A program made the translations under genes and the position numbers. A stretch of DNA of 13,074 nucleotides from Anaerolineae bacterium (GTDB taxonomy: Bacteria; Chloroflexota; Anaerolineae; UBA4142): contig JAOACU010000049.1 of the NCBI GenBank assembly GCA_026417715.1, forward strand, positions 1 to 13,074, given 5' to 3'. Shown one piece after another: positions 1 through 7,112 of this stretch (position 1 is its first letter; each line of letters begins with the position of its first letter). The notes under the pieces were generated by a model that made no database searches, was not told the DNA's origin, and saw only the letters and a program-made list of their open reading frames with translations.

Positions 1-408
1 GCGTTGGGTGGCAAAGCGATTGTGCAAACGTACAATCCTGAACATTATGCCATCGTTGCGGCGGCACAACACGATTATCGCGCGTTCTACGCGCGCGAAG
101 TTGCTTTTCGACGCGAGCAAGGGTATCCACCGTTCAATCGCTTGATTCGCTTGATTTATCATCACACAAACGAGGCGCGCGCGCAGCAAGAATCGGCGCG
201 CTTGTACGGCGTGTTGAAAACGCGCCTCGCGCAACGCGGCTTGCCCGCGCTCGATTTGATTGGACCCGTGCCCGCGTTTTTTCGACGCGTGCGTGGCGAG
301 TATCGCTATCAAATCATCGTGCGTGGTTCAGACCCGCACGCACTTGTCGCCGATTTGGCATTGCCACTGGGTTGGCGTGTGGATGTTGATCCAGTGAACG
401 TGTTGTAA
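1..408 (+). CDS. priA: Primosomal protein N' (PriA helicase), C-terminal fragment
   Basis: PriA is the 3'-to-5' DNA helicase that recognises stalled forks and D-loops and reloads the replicative helicase. Only the last 135 codons are in the window; the frame is open from base 1 and ends at TAA 406-408. The visible part starts just after the helicase motif VI region: GGKAIVQTYNPEH matches the family pattern of a Gly-rich turn, then 'QTY-P-H'. It continues with the YPPF motif typical of PriA (here QGYPPFNRL) and ends in the C-terminal domain containing DLIGPVPAFF and RYQIIVRG, the family's usual 'GP.PA...R..G.YR.Q...' block. The ATPase motifs and zinc-binding cysteines lie upstream of the window. 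The next gene follows after 13 bp, so co-transcription is likely. Identification is by recalled family motifs. Confidence 0.93.
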   Translation, partial: ALGGKAIVQTYNPEHYAIVAAAQHDYRAFYAREVAFRREQGYPPFNRLIRLIYHHTNEARAQQESARLYGVLKTRLAQRGLPALDLIGPVPAFFRRVRGEYRYQIIVRGSDPHALVADLALPLGWRVDVDPVNVL

Positions 409-421
409 AGGCAGGGAACAG

Positions 422-2764
422 ATGGCAAACGAAAAGATTCTGGTGCTGGAAGATCATACTCCTTTGCGCAAGCAACTTGAACAGGCATTGACCGATGCTG
501 GTTTTCAAACACAATCGGCGGAAACGGGCGCGGCGGCACTCGAGTTAGCGCAACATCACGCGTTCGATTTGGTGATTGTTGATATTTTCTTGCCGGACGG
601 ATCGGGCATCGAAGCGTTCCGTCAACTGCGTAAACTGTTGCCCGATGTGGCAGGCATCGTCATCACAGGACATAGCACGTGGGAACTGGCTATCGAAGCA
701 TTGAACGCCGGTTTTGTCGGCTTTTTGGTCAAGCCCGTCGTGATCGAACAATTGGCGACAACGGTCATCAATGCGCTAGAGCAAGAAAAGTTGCGTCGCG
801 AGAACGCGCGCTTGCGCGCTATCGTGCCCTTGTTCGAATTGTCCAAGACGTTTATGGGCAATTTCTCACTCGACGAGTTGTTGCATCGCATTATCGTCAC
901 GGCTCAGCGCGAGACCAAAGCGCAGGTCGTTTCTTTGATGTTGCTCGATCCGACCGAACAAGAATTGCGTATCGCCGCCGCTGTGGGTTTGCCGGAAAAT
1001 GTCATCGCCACTGAACGTGTGATGGTGGGACATGGCATTGCTGGGCGTGTGGCACAAAGTGGCGAACCGTTGATGCTCACTGAAAGTTTGCCGCTCGATC
1101 CAGAAATTCGTCGCTGGATGCGAAAACCCGAAGTGTTGTCCTCGTTGTCCTTGCCTCTGCGTGTACGCAATCACGTGATTGGTGTGTTGAATCTCTCGCG
1201 GATGCAAGGTGATGAGCCATTCAACAACGGCGACCTTGAAATCGCGACGGTGTTCGCCGAGCAAGCCGCGATGGCGATTACCCAAGTGCGCTTGTTCGAG
1301 CAACTGCGCACGTTGAACGAAATTACCCAGATGCTGGCGAGCGCGATGGATTTGGACAGTGCGATTGTTACACTCGTGAATGCTCCTGCGCGTCTGGTGG
1401 ATGCACGCGAAACGATGTTGTGGTTAAACGATAGTGTCGTACCGCGATCCGTGGTCGAGACGCTGACCACGCGGAACCACGTGCATCTGGCATCACACGA
1501 ACAGATTCTAACCCAACTGACTCGGCACGCGGTTACCCACGTGGTCTTGCCTTTGCAACATAGCGATCGCATCGTGGGAGCGTTGGCAGTGACTTTGCCG
1601 TCCCCGTCCGCTGCGCGCGAAGAGCGACTGGGCGCGTTGCGTACGCTCGCGCATACCGCCAGCGCGGTGATCGAGTCGCTCAGTATGCGCGCGCGCCAAG
1701 CGGGAGCATTGCGTCAAGTGGATGATGCTCTGCGCGCCGATTTGAACTTGCAACAACTGTTGAATCGTCTGTTAGCCGAAATGATGAATGTGTGTGAAGC
1801 CGAAGGGGGCGCGATCTTTCTCCGCCGCGCGGAGGGAGAGCAGTTAGAAATCAAAAGTGCCGTGCGATTCTCTGGGGGCGATGATCTAGCCGAAACGATC
1901 TTGCGCGAGGGATGTCTCCGCGTGCTAACTAGCGCCAGCGATTCGCAAGCGATGTTTCTAGGCACACCACTGGTTGTGGGTAGTCGTCCCGATGGTGTGG
2001 TGATTCTGCGACGCGCCGCGCACATCGGCGGATTTACCAATCAACATTGCGAATGGCTAACGACGTTGGCGAACGTCGCGGCACTAGCGATTCGGAACGC
2101 CCAATTGTACGCGCGTTCGGAAGAAGCCGCGATCATCGAAGAGCGCACGCGCATTGCGCGCGAGATTCACGATGGCTTGGCACAAGACCTAACCTATCTG
2201 GTACTGAAAATCAGTGCCGCGCAGAAACTTGCCAGTCAAGGACGTCTCAAAGAGTTGCACAAGGAACTCGACGAGATTTCGGCACAACTCCGCCGCGATA
2301 TGCGTGATGTACGGCACACGATTTTTGCCTTGCGTCCACTCGAGATCGAGACGGCGGGTTTCTTGCCGGCTCTGCAAAAATTCGTCAAAGAATTTGGAAT
2401 GTACACGGAAATCGAAGTGGATTTGGATGTGCAAGGTGATGTCAAGCGACTCACCTCGAAGATGGAAACCGCTTTGTTCCGCTTGACGCAAGAAGCGTTG
2501 AATAATGTGCGCAAGCATGCGCGCGCCAAGCACGTCTGGATCGAATTAAAAGTGGATGCGCCGCGCGCGGCGAGTTTGCGCGTGCGCGATGATGGTATCG
2601 GTTTCGATGTGGTGAAGGCATTAGCCCTCGCGCGCGAGCGGGGCAGTGTTGGCTTGATCCAGATGCGCGAACGCGCCGAGCGCGCTGGTGGTACGTTTGA
2701 AATCGAAACTGCCCCTGGCAAAGGCACCCAGATTCGCGCGACGATTCCAATGCGGGAAAGTTGA
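422..2764 (+). CDS. Soluble receiver-GAF-GAF sensor histidine kinase (NarX/LiaS-type HisKA_3 core)
   Basis: A 780-residue cytoplasmic signalling kinase with no membrane segment. Residues 1-120 form a response-regulator receiver domain with acidic pocket E10/D11, phosphoacceptor D54 (VIVDIFLPDG), T82 and K104 (FLVKP). A helical linker leads to a clear GAF domain (about 150-295), a weaker GAF-like region (about 300-420) and a second GAF domain (about 430-565). The kinase core is of the HisKA_3 class: phosphoacceptor H583 in AREIHDGLAQ, N-box at 690-700 (EALNNVRKHA), G1 box DDGIGF at 723-728, the GLIQMRER box at 744-751 and GKGT at 766-769. HisKA_3 kinases normally phosphorylate NarL/FixJ-type regulators; none is in this window. 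The N-terminal receiver suggests it accepts phosphate or is tuned by another kinase. The ATG at 422 is preceded by AGGGA at 413-417. The 3' end touches the HAD gene, so they are probably co-transcribed. The GAF ligand cannot be inferred. Confidence 0.93.
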   Translation: MANEKILVLEDHTPLRKQLEQALTDAGFQTQSAETGAAALELAQHHAFDLVIVDIFLPDGSGIEAFRQLRKLLPDVAGIVITGHSTWELAIEALNAGFVGFLVKPVVIEQLATTVINALEQEKLRRENARLRAIVPLFELSKTFMGNFSLDELLHRIIVTAQRETKAQVVSLMLLDPTEQELRIAAAVGLPENVIATERVMVGHGIAGRVAQSGEPLMLTESLPLDPEIRRWMRKPEVLSSLSLPLRVRNHVIGVLNLSRMQGDEPFNNGDLEIATVFAEQAAMAITQVRLFEQLRTLNEITQMLASAMDLDSAIVTLVNAPARLVDARETMLWLNDSVVPRSVVETLTTRNHVHLASHEQILTQLTRHAVTHVVLPLQHSDRIVGALAVTLPSPSAAREERLGALRTLAHTASAVIESLSMRARQAGALRQVDDALRADLNLQQLLNRLLAEMMNVCEAEGGAIFLRRAEGEQLEIKSAVRFSGGDDLAETILREGCLRVLTSASDSQAMFLGTPLVVGSRPDGVVILRRAAHIGGFTNQHCEWLTTLANVAALAIRNAQLYARSEEAAIIEERTRIAREIHDGLAQDLTYLVLKISAAQKLASQGRLKELHKELDEISAQLRRDMRDVRHTIFALRPLEIETAGFLPALQKFVKEFGMYTEIEVDLDVQGDVKRLTSKMETALFRLTQEALNNVRKHARAKHVWIELKVDAPRAASLRVRDDGIGFDVVKALALARERGSVGLIQMRERAERAGGTFEIETAPGKGTQIRATIPMRES

Positions 2765-2769
2765 TACGA

Positions 2770-3459
2770 ATGTTGACCTACTCGACAATTGTCTTTGACG
2801 CCGGCGGTACGTTGTTGCATATGGATTACGATGCGTTGGCGCGTGTGTATGTTCGAGTCGCGGCAACGCGCGGCGTGCCGGTTTCGATACCGCACGCGCG
2901 CGCGGTTCTCGAAGCACTGGAAAACGAAATGCCGCAACGCCAACGTCAGCGCGCAGTCAGTTTGGAAGCCGATAACGGCGCGCGTTTCTGGGACGAATTT
3001 TTTGGCGATGGCTTTCGACGTTTGGGCGTGTTAGACGATGTGACGCGCGAGGTCACAGAAATCCGTACCCGTTTTCAGCGCGGTGAATTCGAGACGTTGT
3101 ACGACGACGTTGTGCCGACGCTCGATGCGTTGCGCGCACAAGGCAAACAACTCGGCATCCTCTCCAACTTTTCGCCGAATCTGGAAGACGTTCTGCGCGC
3201 GTTGCGCATTCATGCGTACTTTTCATTCTTCATCGTTTCAGGCATCGTCGGTGTCGAGAAACCGGACGCGCGCATTTTCGATTTGATGGTACACGCCGCG
3301 CGCGTACCGCGTCACGAGATTGTGTATATCGGCGATAGTGTGTTCCACGATGTTCAAGGCGCGCGCGTGGCAGGACTCGCGGCGATTCTGTTGGATCGTT
3401 ACAATCAGCATCCGGAATTCAATGGCGCGCGCGTGCGGACACTGCGCGAAGTGGTGTAA
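2770..3459 (+). CDS. HAD-superfamily hydrolase (haloacid dehalogenase-like, subfamily I cap)
   Basis: A 229-residue soluble HAD-fold enzyme, of usual length for a C1-capped member. Motif I is FDAGGTL with nucleophile D10, motif II is ILSNFS (S132), motif III lysine is K164 in VEKPDARIF, and motif IV is IGDSVFHD (D189 and D194). The helical cap lies at about residues 17-110. Motif I has Gly at the position two after the nucleophile, where most phosphatases of the superfamily carry the general-acid Asp. The DAxGT form resembles haloacid-dehalogenase-type and HDHD3-like members, so the substrate is open: phosphatase or other. I prefer the ATG at 2770, which has GGGAAAG (2754-2760) nine bases upstream. 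An alternative TTG at 2761 overlaps the kinase stop codon but has no space for a ribosome binding site. It is the last gene of the priA-side run and ends just before a strong hairpin. Confidence 0.88.
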   Translation: MLTYSTIVFDAGGTLLHMDYDALARVYVRVAATRGVPVSIPHARAVLEALENEMPQRQRQRAVSLEADNGARFWDEFFGDGFRRLGVLDDVTREVTEIRTRFQRGEFETLYDDVVPTLDALRAQGKQLGILSNFSPNLEDVLRALRIHAYFSFFIVSGIVGVEKPDARIFDLMVHAARVPRHEIVYIGDSVFHDVQGARVAGLAAILLDRYNQHPEFNGARVRTLREVV

Positions 3460-3464
3460 AAAAT

Positions 3465-3492
3465 ACGCCCGCTTGGATTTCCAAGCGGGCGT
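3465..3492 (-). terminator. Rho-independent terminator between convergent genes
   Basis: Bases 3465-3477 and 3480-3492 are perfectly complementary (13 bp, GC-rich, core CGCCCGCTTGG), with only TT between them, so the real loop is about 4 nt. Read on the minus strand the stem is followed by A and then six T (3463-3458), the classic intrinsic form, so it ends the membrane-protein gene at 3510. On the plus strand it sits 6 bp past the HAD stop codon but the following bases (GCTGTTTA) are only mildly T-rich. It may act in both directions, with the minus direction better supported. Confidence 0.85.
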
Positions 3493-3509
3493 GCTGTTTA
3501 TCTGTGCAT

Positions 3510-4580
3510 TCAGCGCACGATCGTTCCTCCATCCGCTTTGAGCGAGGGCACAATCTCAACGACGAGTTTCTGAAAGTGACTGTTGGGCGGATAGTTGGGA
3601 GTCGTCGCGTAAACCAACTCGATAATGCGTGCTTCGATACGCAAAGAGGCAGTCTCTAGACGTAGCATCTTGTCTTTCTCTGCCAGGACCACTTCACCTT
3701 TTTGCGATAACTTGGTTCGCAGGTTCTGGTCTTTGTAGGCATACTCACTGGCAAGAATCTGGGTGACCGTACGCACATCGCCTTTATCGAACAACCACAC
3801 ATCGAAGGCAACGACTTTGTCCGGTTTGCCCTCACCGATGGTCTCCGAAATGCCCATACCGCATTCGCCCAAAAATTCTCCGCGTGGGGTTTCCAAACTG
3901 TACGATGTGTCGTAATTGTCGTTTCCCAGTGTGTAAGAAGGCACAAAGCGTCCCAGTCCCCCAGGCGTGGTAGTTGGCGGTGGTGGAGTCATCGGCAAGC
4001 GTTGTTCTAGCGGCGTCGCCGGTGTAACTTTGGGTGCAGTAGTCGCTGGAGCGGGTTTGCGTTCGCGACGCGCGCGTAGTTTCGGCAGAATGCGCAAAAC
4101 CAAGATAGCGATGATAGCGGCAATCAGCACTAGAGCAGCCACGATGAGCAGAATGGTGACGAGTGAATTATCACCTTGAGAAGGTGTCGTGGTAGGACGT
4201 GGTGTGGCAGGGGAAACAGGAGTGCCGACGCCTGGTGTCGCAACGGCAACAGGGGCAATCGAAAGATCGAGTGCGCGCGCGAGGTTGGTCAGGCGTTCGA
4301 CTTCACGCGTGCGCCCTTTGGTCGTCAGGTCTTGAACGAGTTGCTTGATCAAACGTTCTTGATCGGCGCGGGGCAAGTTCTTCAAGCGTGCGCGTGCCAA
4401 GACGGGATCGTTATTCACCGAGTACGAATCGGCGACCGCCAAAATGTCATCGGCATTGGGTGTCCAACTGACCGGCGCAATCACCCAGCCGATCAACAAT
4501 CCCAACGCCAAACCGATCAGTAAACCCACCAAGGGACCAATCCAGATACGCCGTTGTACGAGTTCAAGGATTTTGTTCAT
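3510..4580 (-). CDS. Two-pass membrane protein of unknown function
   Basis: A 356-residue protein I do not recognise. The start is the ATG at 4578-4580, chosen because GGGAGG lies four bases upstream (4585-4590). A short basic N-terminus (MNKILELVQRR) is followed by TM1 at about 12-37. A polar, helical segment with many Arg and Lys follows (about 40-108), then a Pro/Thr-rich stretch (112-136), TM2 at about 139-165, a strongly basic patch (LRARRERK), a second Pro/Thr-rich linker (178-208) and a compact C-terminal domain (about 210-356). By the positive-inside rule both termini should be cytoplasmic, with residues 38-138 outside. The C-terminal domain is rich in alternating charged and hydrophobic beta-like segments (KVVAFDVWLFDKGDVR, ARIIELVYATTP). 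It has no catalytic signature I can name. It is transcribed convergently to the HAD gene and alone on its strand, so context gives no function. Confidence 0.85.
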   Translation of the reverse strand: MNKILELVQRRIWIGPLVGLLIGLALGLLIGWVIAPVSWTPNADDILAVADSYSVNNDPVLARARLKNLPRADQERLIKQLVQDLTTKGRTREVERLTNLARALDLSIAPVAVATPGVGTPVSPATPRPTTTPSQGDNSLVTILLIVAALVLIAAIIAILVLRILPKLRARRERKPAPATTAPKVTPATPLEQRLPMTPPPPTTTPGGLGRFVPSYTLGNDNYDTSYSLETPRGEFLGECGMGISETIGEGKPDKVVAFDVWLFDKGDVRTVTQILASEYAYKDQNLRTKLSQKGEVVLAEKDKMLRLETASLRIEARIIELVYATTPNYPPNSHFQKLVVEIVPSLKADGGTIVR

Positions 4581-4647
4581 CACGCCTCCCGATTCATTCG
4601 AATCGTCTGGATTGCTTGCGCGCACCAGGACGAGTGATTCGGCGGTT

Positions 4648-4676
4648 ATTGTATCACAGGTGGCGCCAAACGCCAA
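4648..4676 (-). promoter_or_regulatory. Candidate sigma-70-type promoter (proximal) for the membrane-protein gene
   Basis: On the minus strand TTGGCG (4676-4671) and TACAAT (4653-4648) are separated by 17 bp. Transcription would start near 4641, about 60 nt before the ATG at 4580. It matches consensus at four of six -35 bases and five of six -10 bases. It is one of two candidates for this gene. Confidence 0.45.
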
Positions 4677-4702
4677 TCGCGCACTACGGGTTACCTAACC
4701 TG

Positions 4703-4731
4703 ATTATAACACAAGATTGAATGTGCGACAA
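4703..4731 (-). promoter_or_regulatory. Candidate sigma-70-type promoter (distal) for the membrane-protein gene
   Basis: On the minus strand TTGTCG (4731-4726) is followed after exactly 17 bp by a perfect TATAAT (4708-4703). The start would be near 4696, giving a leader of about 116 nt that runs through the proximal promoter. The perfect -10 makes it slightly stronger than the proximal one. Confidence 0.5.
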
Positions 4732-4751
4732 GGGGCAATTTTCACGAGGCA

Positions 4752-4903
4752 TGGCTGGTGCAAAGTCGGCGTTGGCGACTGGAGAGACGCGTCGGCGACG
4801 CGTCTGTACTCGCCGCGACAACGACCCCAAGCCCGCCCTTCGGCGGCTTTGGGTAGTTGTTAGCGTGAATTCATTCGCCCGTCAATAGACTTGGCACCAG
4901 CCC
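4752..4903. repeat. Nested inverted-repeat structure in the 370-bp spacer 4581-4951
   Basis: The gap between the divergent membrane-protein and helicase genes has no gene I can support. Besides promoters it holds three inverted repeats that nest. The outer arms GGCTGGTGC (4753-4761) and GCACCAGCC (4894-4902) are exact complements. Inside them is a hairpin with 9-bp arms (4785-4793 and 4797-4805, AGACGCGTC with loop GGC). A longer imperfect hairpin follows (4818-4837 with 4842-4860; outer ACAAC pairs with GTTGT, with a TTCG-containing loop). Folded as one strand this gives a closing stem with two side hairpins. The AGACGCGTC palindrome resembles short palindromic intergenic repeats I recall from Chloroflexi and cyanobacteria; that comparison is from memory. 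Neither hairpin has a T tract after it, so these are not ordinary terminators. Confidence 0.6.
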
Positions 4904-4915
4904 TGCAAGTTGTGG

Positions 4916-4944
4916 TTGGCAAATTCTACAAACGTGGTTATAAT
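4916..4944 (+). promoter_or_regulatory. Near-consensus sigma-70-type promoter of the helicase gene
   Basis: TTGGCA (4916-4921), exactly 17 bp, then a perfect TATAAT (4939-4944). It matches consensus at eleven of twelve positions with ideal spacing. Transcription should begin about seven bases past the -10, at 4951-4952. That is the first base of the GTG start codon of the helicase gene. It therefore predicts a leaderless mRNA and rules out starts further upstream such as the TTG at 4910. Confidence 0.75.
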
Positions 4945-4951
4945 TTCATCC

Positions 4952-7012
4952 GTGAGCACACTTTTCCCTAGCGAGCCCCAATTCCAAGTGGGCGACCGCA
5001 TCGAATTGCGCGCTGATGCTACCCTGTTGCAACAGGGCTGGCTTCCTCTTGAACCTGTCCTCGTCGGATTGCTTAGCCAAGCCCAAGTTGTGATGGACGT
5101 GGACGGTGAACCCAACGTGCTCACGCTTGATCTCGCACACAGCGCATTCCAGAGTGTCCAACACTTGCGCGCACTTGCCAAGACCTCCGCGCCGCTTGTC
5201 CTCGAATGTGTTAGTGTATCTCCTCTGCAATTTCGTTTGCGTGTCGAACCGCCCGCGCCGCTTGAATTGCCAACGGCGTCTAACGATGTGATCACCTTCA
5301 ACCCGGACGATGCGGTGCTACTGACCAGCACGACGTTGGCGCGTTGGCGTGATTTCCGTTTGTCACTCCAAGCCACGCGCCTAGCGATGGTCGCCGGCTT
5401 TGATCAGTTGTTGTGTTTGCCATGGTTGCGTGACGTGGAACTATTGGAACATCAACTGCGCGCGGCGCGCACGGTCTTGCGACGTTTGCGTGGACGCGCC
5501 CTCTTGTGCGACGAAGTTGGCTTGGGCAAGACGATCGAAGCGGGCATCATCCTTGAGGAACTGGTCGTGCGTGGCTTGGCGCGCCGCGTCTTGATCCTCG
5601 TGCCGCCATCGCTGGTGGAACAATGGCAAGGCGAAATGCGACGCAAATTCAATCTCGATTTTATCGCTCACGATCATCCGACATTTCGCGAGCAAGGTGT
5701 GCGCGCGTGGGCAAATTTCGATCGCATTATCGCCTCGTATCATACCGCTAAACGTGAACCGCATCGTAGCGCGATCCTGCAACACGAATGGGATATGGTC
5801 ATCATTGACGAAGCGCATCATTTTCGCAATCGCAACACGCTCTTGTGGCAAATGGCATCCGAGTTGCGGCGCAAATACATTTTGCTTCTCACCGCTACAC
5901 CTGTCCAAAACGATTTGGAAGAATTGTTCAATTTGGTCACGTTATTGCAACCAGGATTGCTCAGCACGGCGCGCGCGTTCCAGAAGCAATTCGTGGACAA
6001 GCGTGACAAACTGATGCCGCGCAACATCGAAGAACTGCATCGCTTGTTGAGCGAAGTGATGGTGCGCAATCGTCGCGCGACCGTTGGGCTGACGTTGACG
6101 CGACGCATCGCCAAGACGCACCTGGTTACGTTGACCGCCCGCGAGCGTGCCTTGTATGACGATGTCTCGCGTTTCGTGCGCCAACGCTTGGGCGCGAGTC
6201 CCACGCGCGTACTGTCGCGAATGGCTCTTGTCACCTTGCAAAAAGAACTGGGGAGCGCGTCCCACGCCGCCGCGCCCACGCTCGCGCGACTTGCCGAAGA
6301 CACGCGCTTGGATGCCGACGAGCGTGCGACACTTGCCGAGTTCGCCGAACGTGCCCACGCTCTGCACGATAACAGTAAAGCCGACCGTTTGCTTGCCCTC
6401 TTGCGCGATTTTCCCGACAAGATGGTGATCTTTACTCAATTCCGTGCTACCCAAGCGTGGCTTGAAGCGCGGCTACGCGAGGCCGGCGAGAACGTCGTCG
6501 TGTTTCATGGTGGTTTGCCGCGCTTGGAAAAAGAAGAAGCGATTCGACGTTTTCAGCGCGACGCGCGTATCTTGCTCAGCACCGATGCGGGAAGCGAAGG
6601 GCGCAACCTGCAATTCTGCAACGCTGTCTGCAACTTTGATTTGCCTTGGAATCCGATGAAGATCGAACAGCGCGTTGGGCGCTTGAGTCGCATCGGACAA
6701 ACGCGCGATGTGTACGTCTTTAACCTCGCGGCGGCAGACACACTCGAAGCCGCGATTCTGTACCTGCTCGAAGCGAAAATCGCAATGTTTGAACTTGTCA
6801 TCGGCGAGATTGATATGATTCTGGGTAACCTCGAAGAAGAAAAGGAATTCGAGGAGATTGTGACCGATCTGTGGGCACAATCGCGTGATGATGACGAGTT
6901 TCGTGCCGCGTTGGACCGCTTGGGCGATCAACTTCTTGCGGCAAAAGAAAATTACTTGCGCCAACGTGCACAAGAAGAACGCTTGTTTGGAGACAAGTTT
7001 GCACCCGAATAG
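4952..7012 (+). CDS. SNF2/RapA-like DEAD/DEAH-box helicase
   Basis: A 686-residue SNF2-family (superfamily 2) ATPase, a DNA or nucleoprotein translocase rather than a classic strand-separating helicase. Residues 1-150 are an N-terminal region without motifs I can name. The Q-like EHQ sits at 166-168, motif I DEVGLGKT at 187-194, motif Ia LVPPSLVEQW at 216-225, motif II DEAH at 286-289 and motif III LTATP at 313-317. Motif IV-like VIFTQF is at 492-497, motif V DAGSEGRNLQ at 545-554 and motif VI QRVGRLSRIGQ at 573-583. The closest named relative in style is E. coli RapA (968 residues), which recycles RNA polymerase. This protein is much shorter and stops soon after the helicase core with an acidic, helical tail (LEEEKEFEEI). 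GTG at 4952 is chosen because the promoter leaves no room for an earlier start. The next gene probably supplies the missing C-terminal part. A role in transcription recycling, repair or defence cannot be decided here. Confidence 0.9.
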   Translation: MSTLFPSEPQFQVGDRIELRADATLLQQGWLPLEPVLVGLLSQAQVVMDVDGEPNVLTLDLAHSAFQSVQHLRALAKTSAPLVLECVSVSPLQFRLRVEPPAPLELPTASNDVITFNPDDAVLLTSTTLARWRDFRLSLQATRLAMVAGFDQLLCLPWLRDVELLEHQLRAARTVLRRLRGRALLCDEVGLGKTIEAGIILEELVVRGLARRVLILVPPSLVEQWQGEMRRKFNLDFIAHDHPTFREQGVRAWANFDRIIASYHTAKREPHRSAILQHEWDMVIIDEAHHFRNRNTLLWQMASELRRKYILLLTATPVQNDLEELFNLVTLLQPGLLSTARAFQKQFVDKRDKLMPRNIEELHRLLSEVMVRNRRATVGLTLTRRIAKTHLVTLTARERALYDDVSRFVRQRLGASPTRVLSRMALVTLQKELGSASHAAAPTLARLAEDTRLDADERATLAEFAERAHALHDNSKADRLLALLRDFPDKMVIFTQFRATQAWLEARLREAGENVVVFHGGLPRLEKEEAIRRFQRDARILLSTDAGSEGRNLQFCNAVCNFDLPWNPMKIEQRVGRLSRIGQTRDVYVFNLAAADTLEAAILYLLEAKIAMFELVIGEIDMILGNLEEEKEFEEIVTDLWAQSRDDDEFRAALDRLGDQLLAAKENYLRQRAQEERLFGDKFAPE

Positions 7013-7110
7013 TCGAATAGTCGGATAGTCGAATAGTCAAGCAATTATATGACCATTCGACCATACGACTATCCGATTATACGACTATGTGACTATACGA
7101 CTAAACGACT
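7007..7110. repeat. Two-armed 8-bp tandem repeat filling the helicase-partner gap
   Basis: Four direct copies of GAATAGTC (7007-7038, the third being GGATAGTC) are followed by a 12-bp AT-rich centre (7039-7050). Then come seven and a half copies of the reverse complement type, GACTATNC with variants (7051-7110). The arms can pair in several registers as an imperfect hairpin. The TAG stop of the helicase gene (7010-7012) is part of the first unit, and the ATG of the next gene lies two bases past the last unit, so the repeat is the whole intergenic region. No Shine-Dalgarno sequence is left for the following gene. Confidence 0.9.
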
Positions 7111-7112
7111 AG

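Noticed and set aside
2761..2769. TTG at 2761 overlapping the kinase stop codon as HAD start
   Set aside because: GGGAAAG directly abuts it with no spacing, while the ATG at 2770 has nine bases of spacing and starts right at the first beta strand.
4581..4676. Upstream ATG at 4676 adding 32 residues to the membrane protein
   Set aside because: GGGAGG at 4585-4590 is correctly spaced for the ATG at 4580, and the extra residues look like noncoding sequence overlapping a promoter.
4910..4951. TTG at 4910 as an earlier in-frame start for the helicase
   Set aside because: It would put the -35 and -10 of a near-consensus promoter inside the coding region, and the extra 14 residues show no family resemblance. 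GTG at 4952 fits the promoter.
7007..7110. CRISPR array
   Set aside because: Units are 8 bp, directly abutting, without spacers, and in two opposite orientations.
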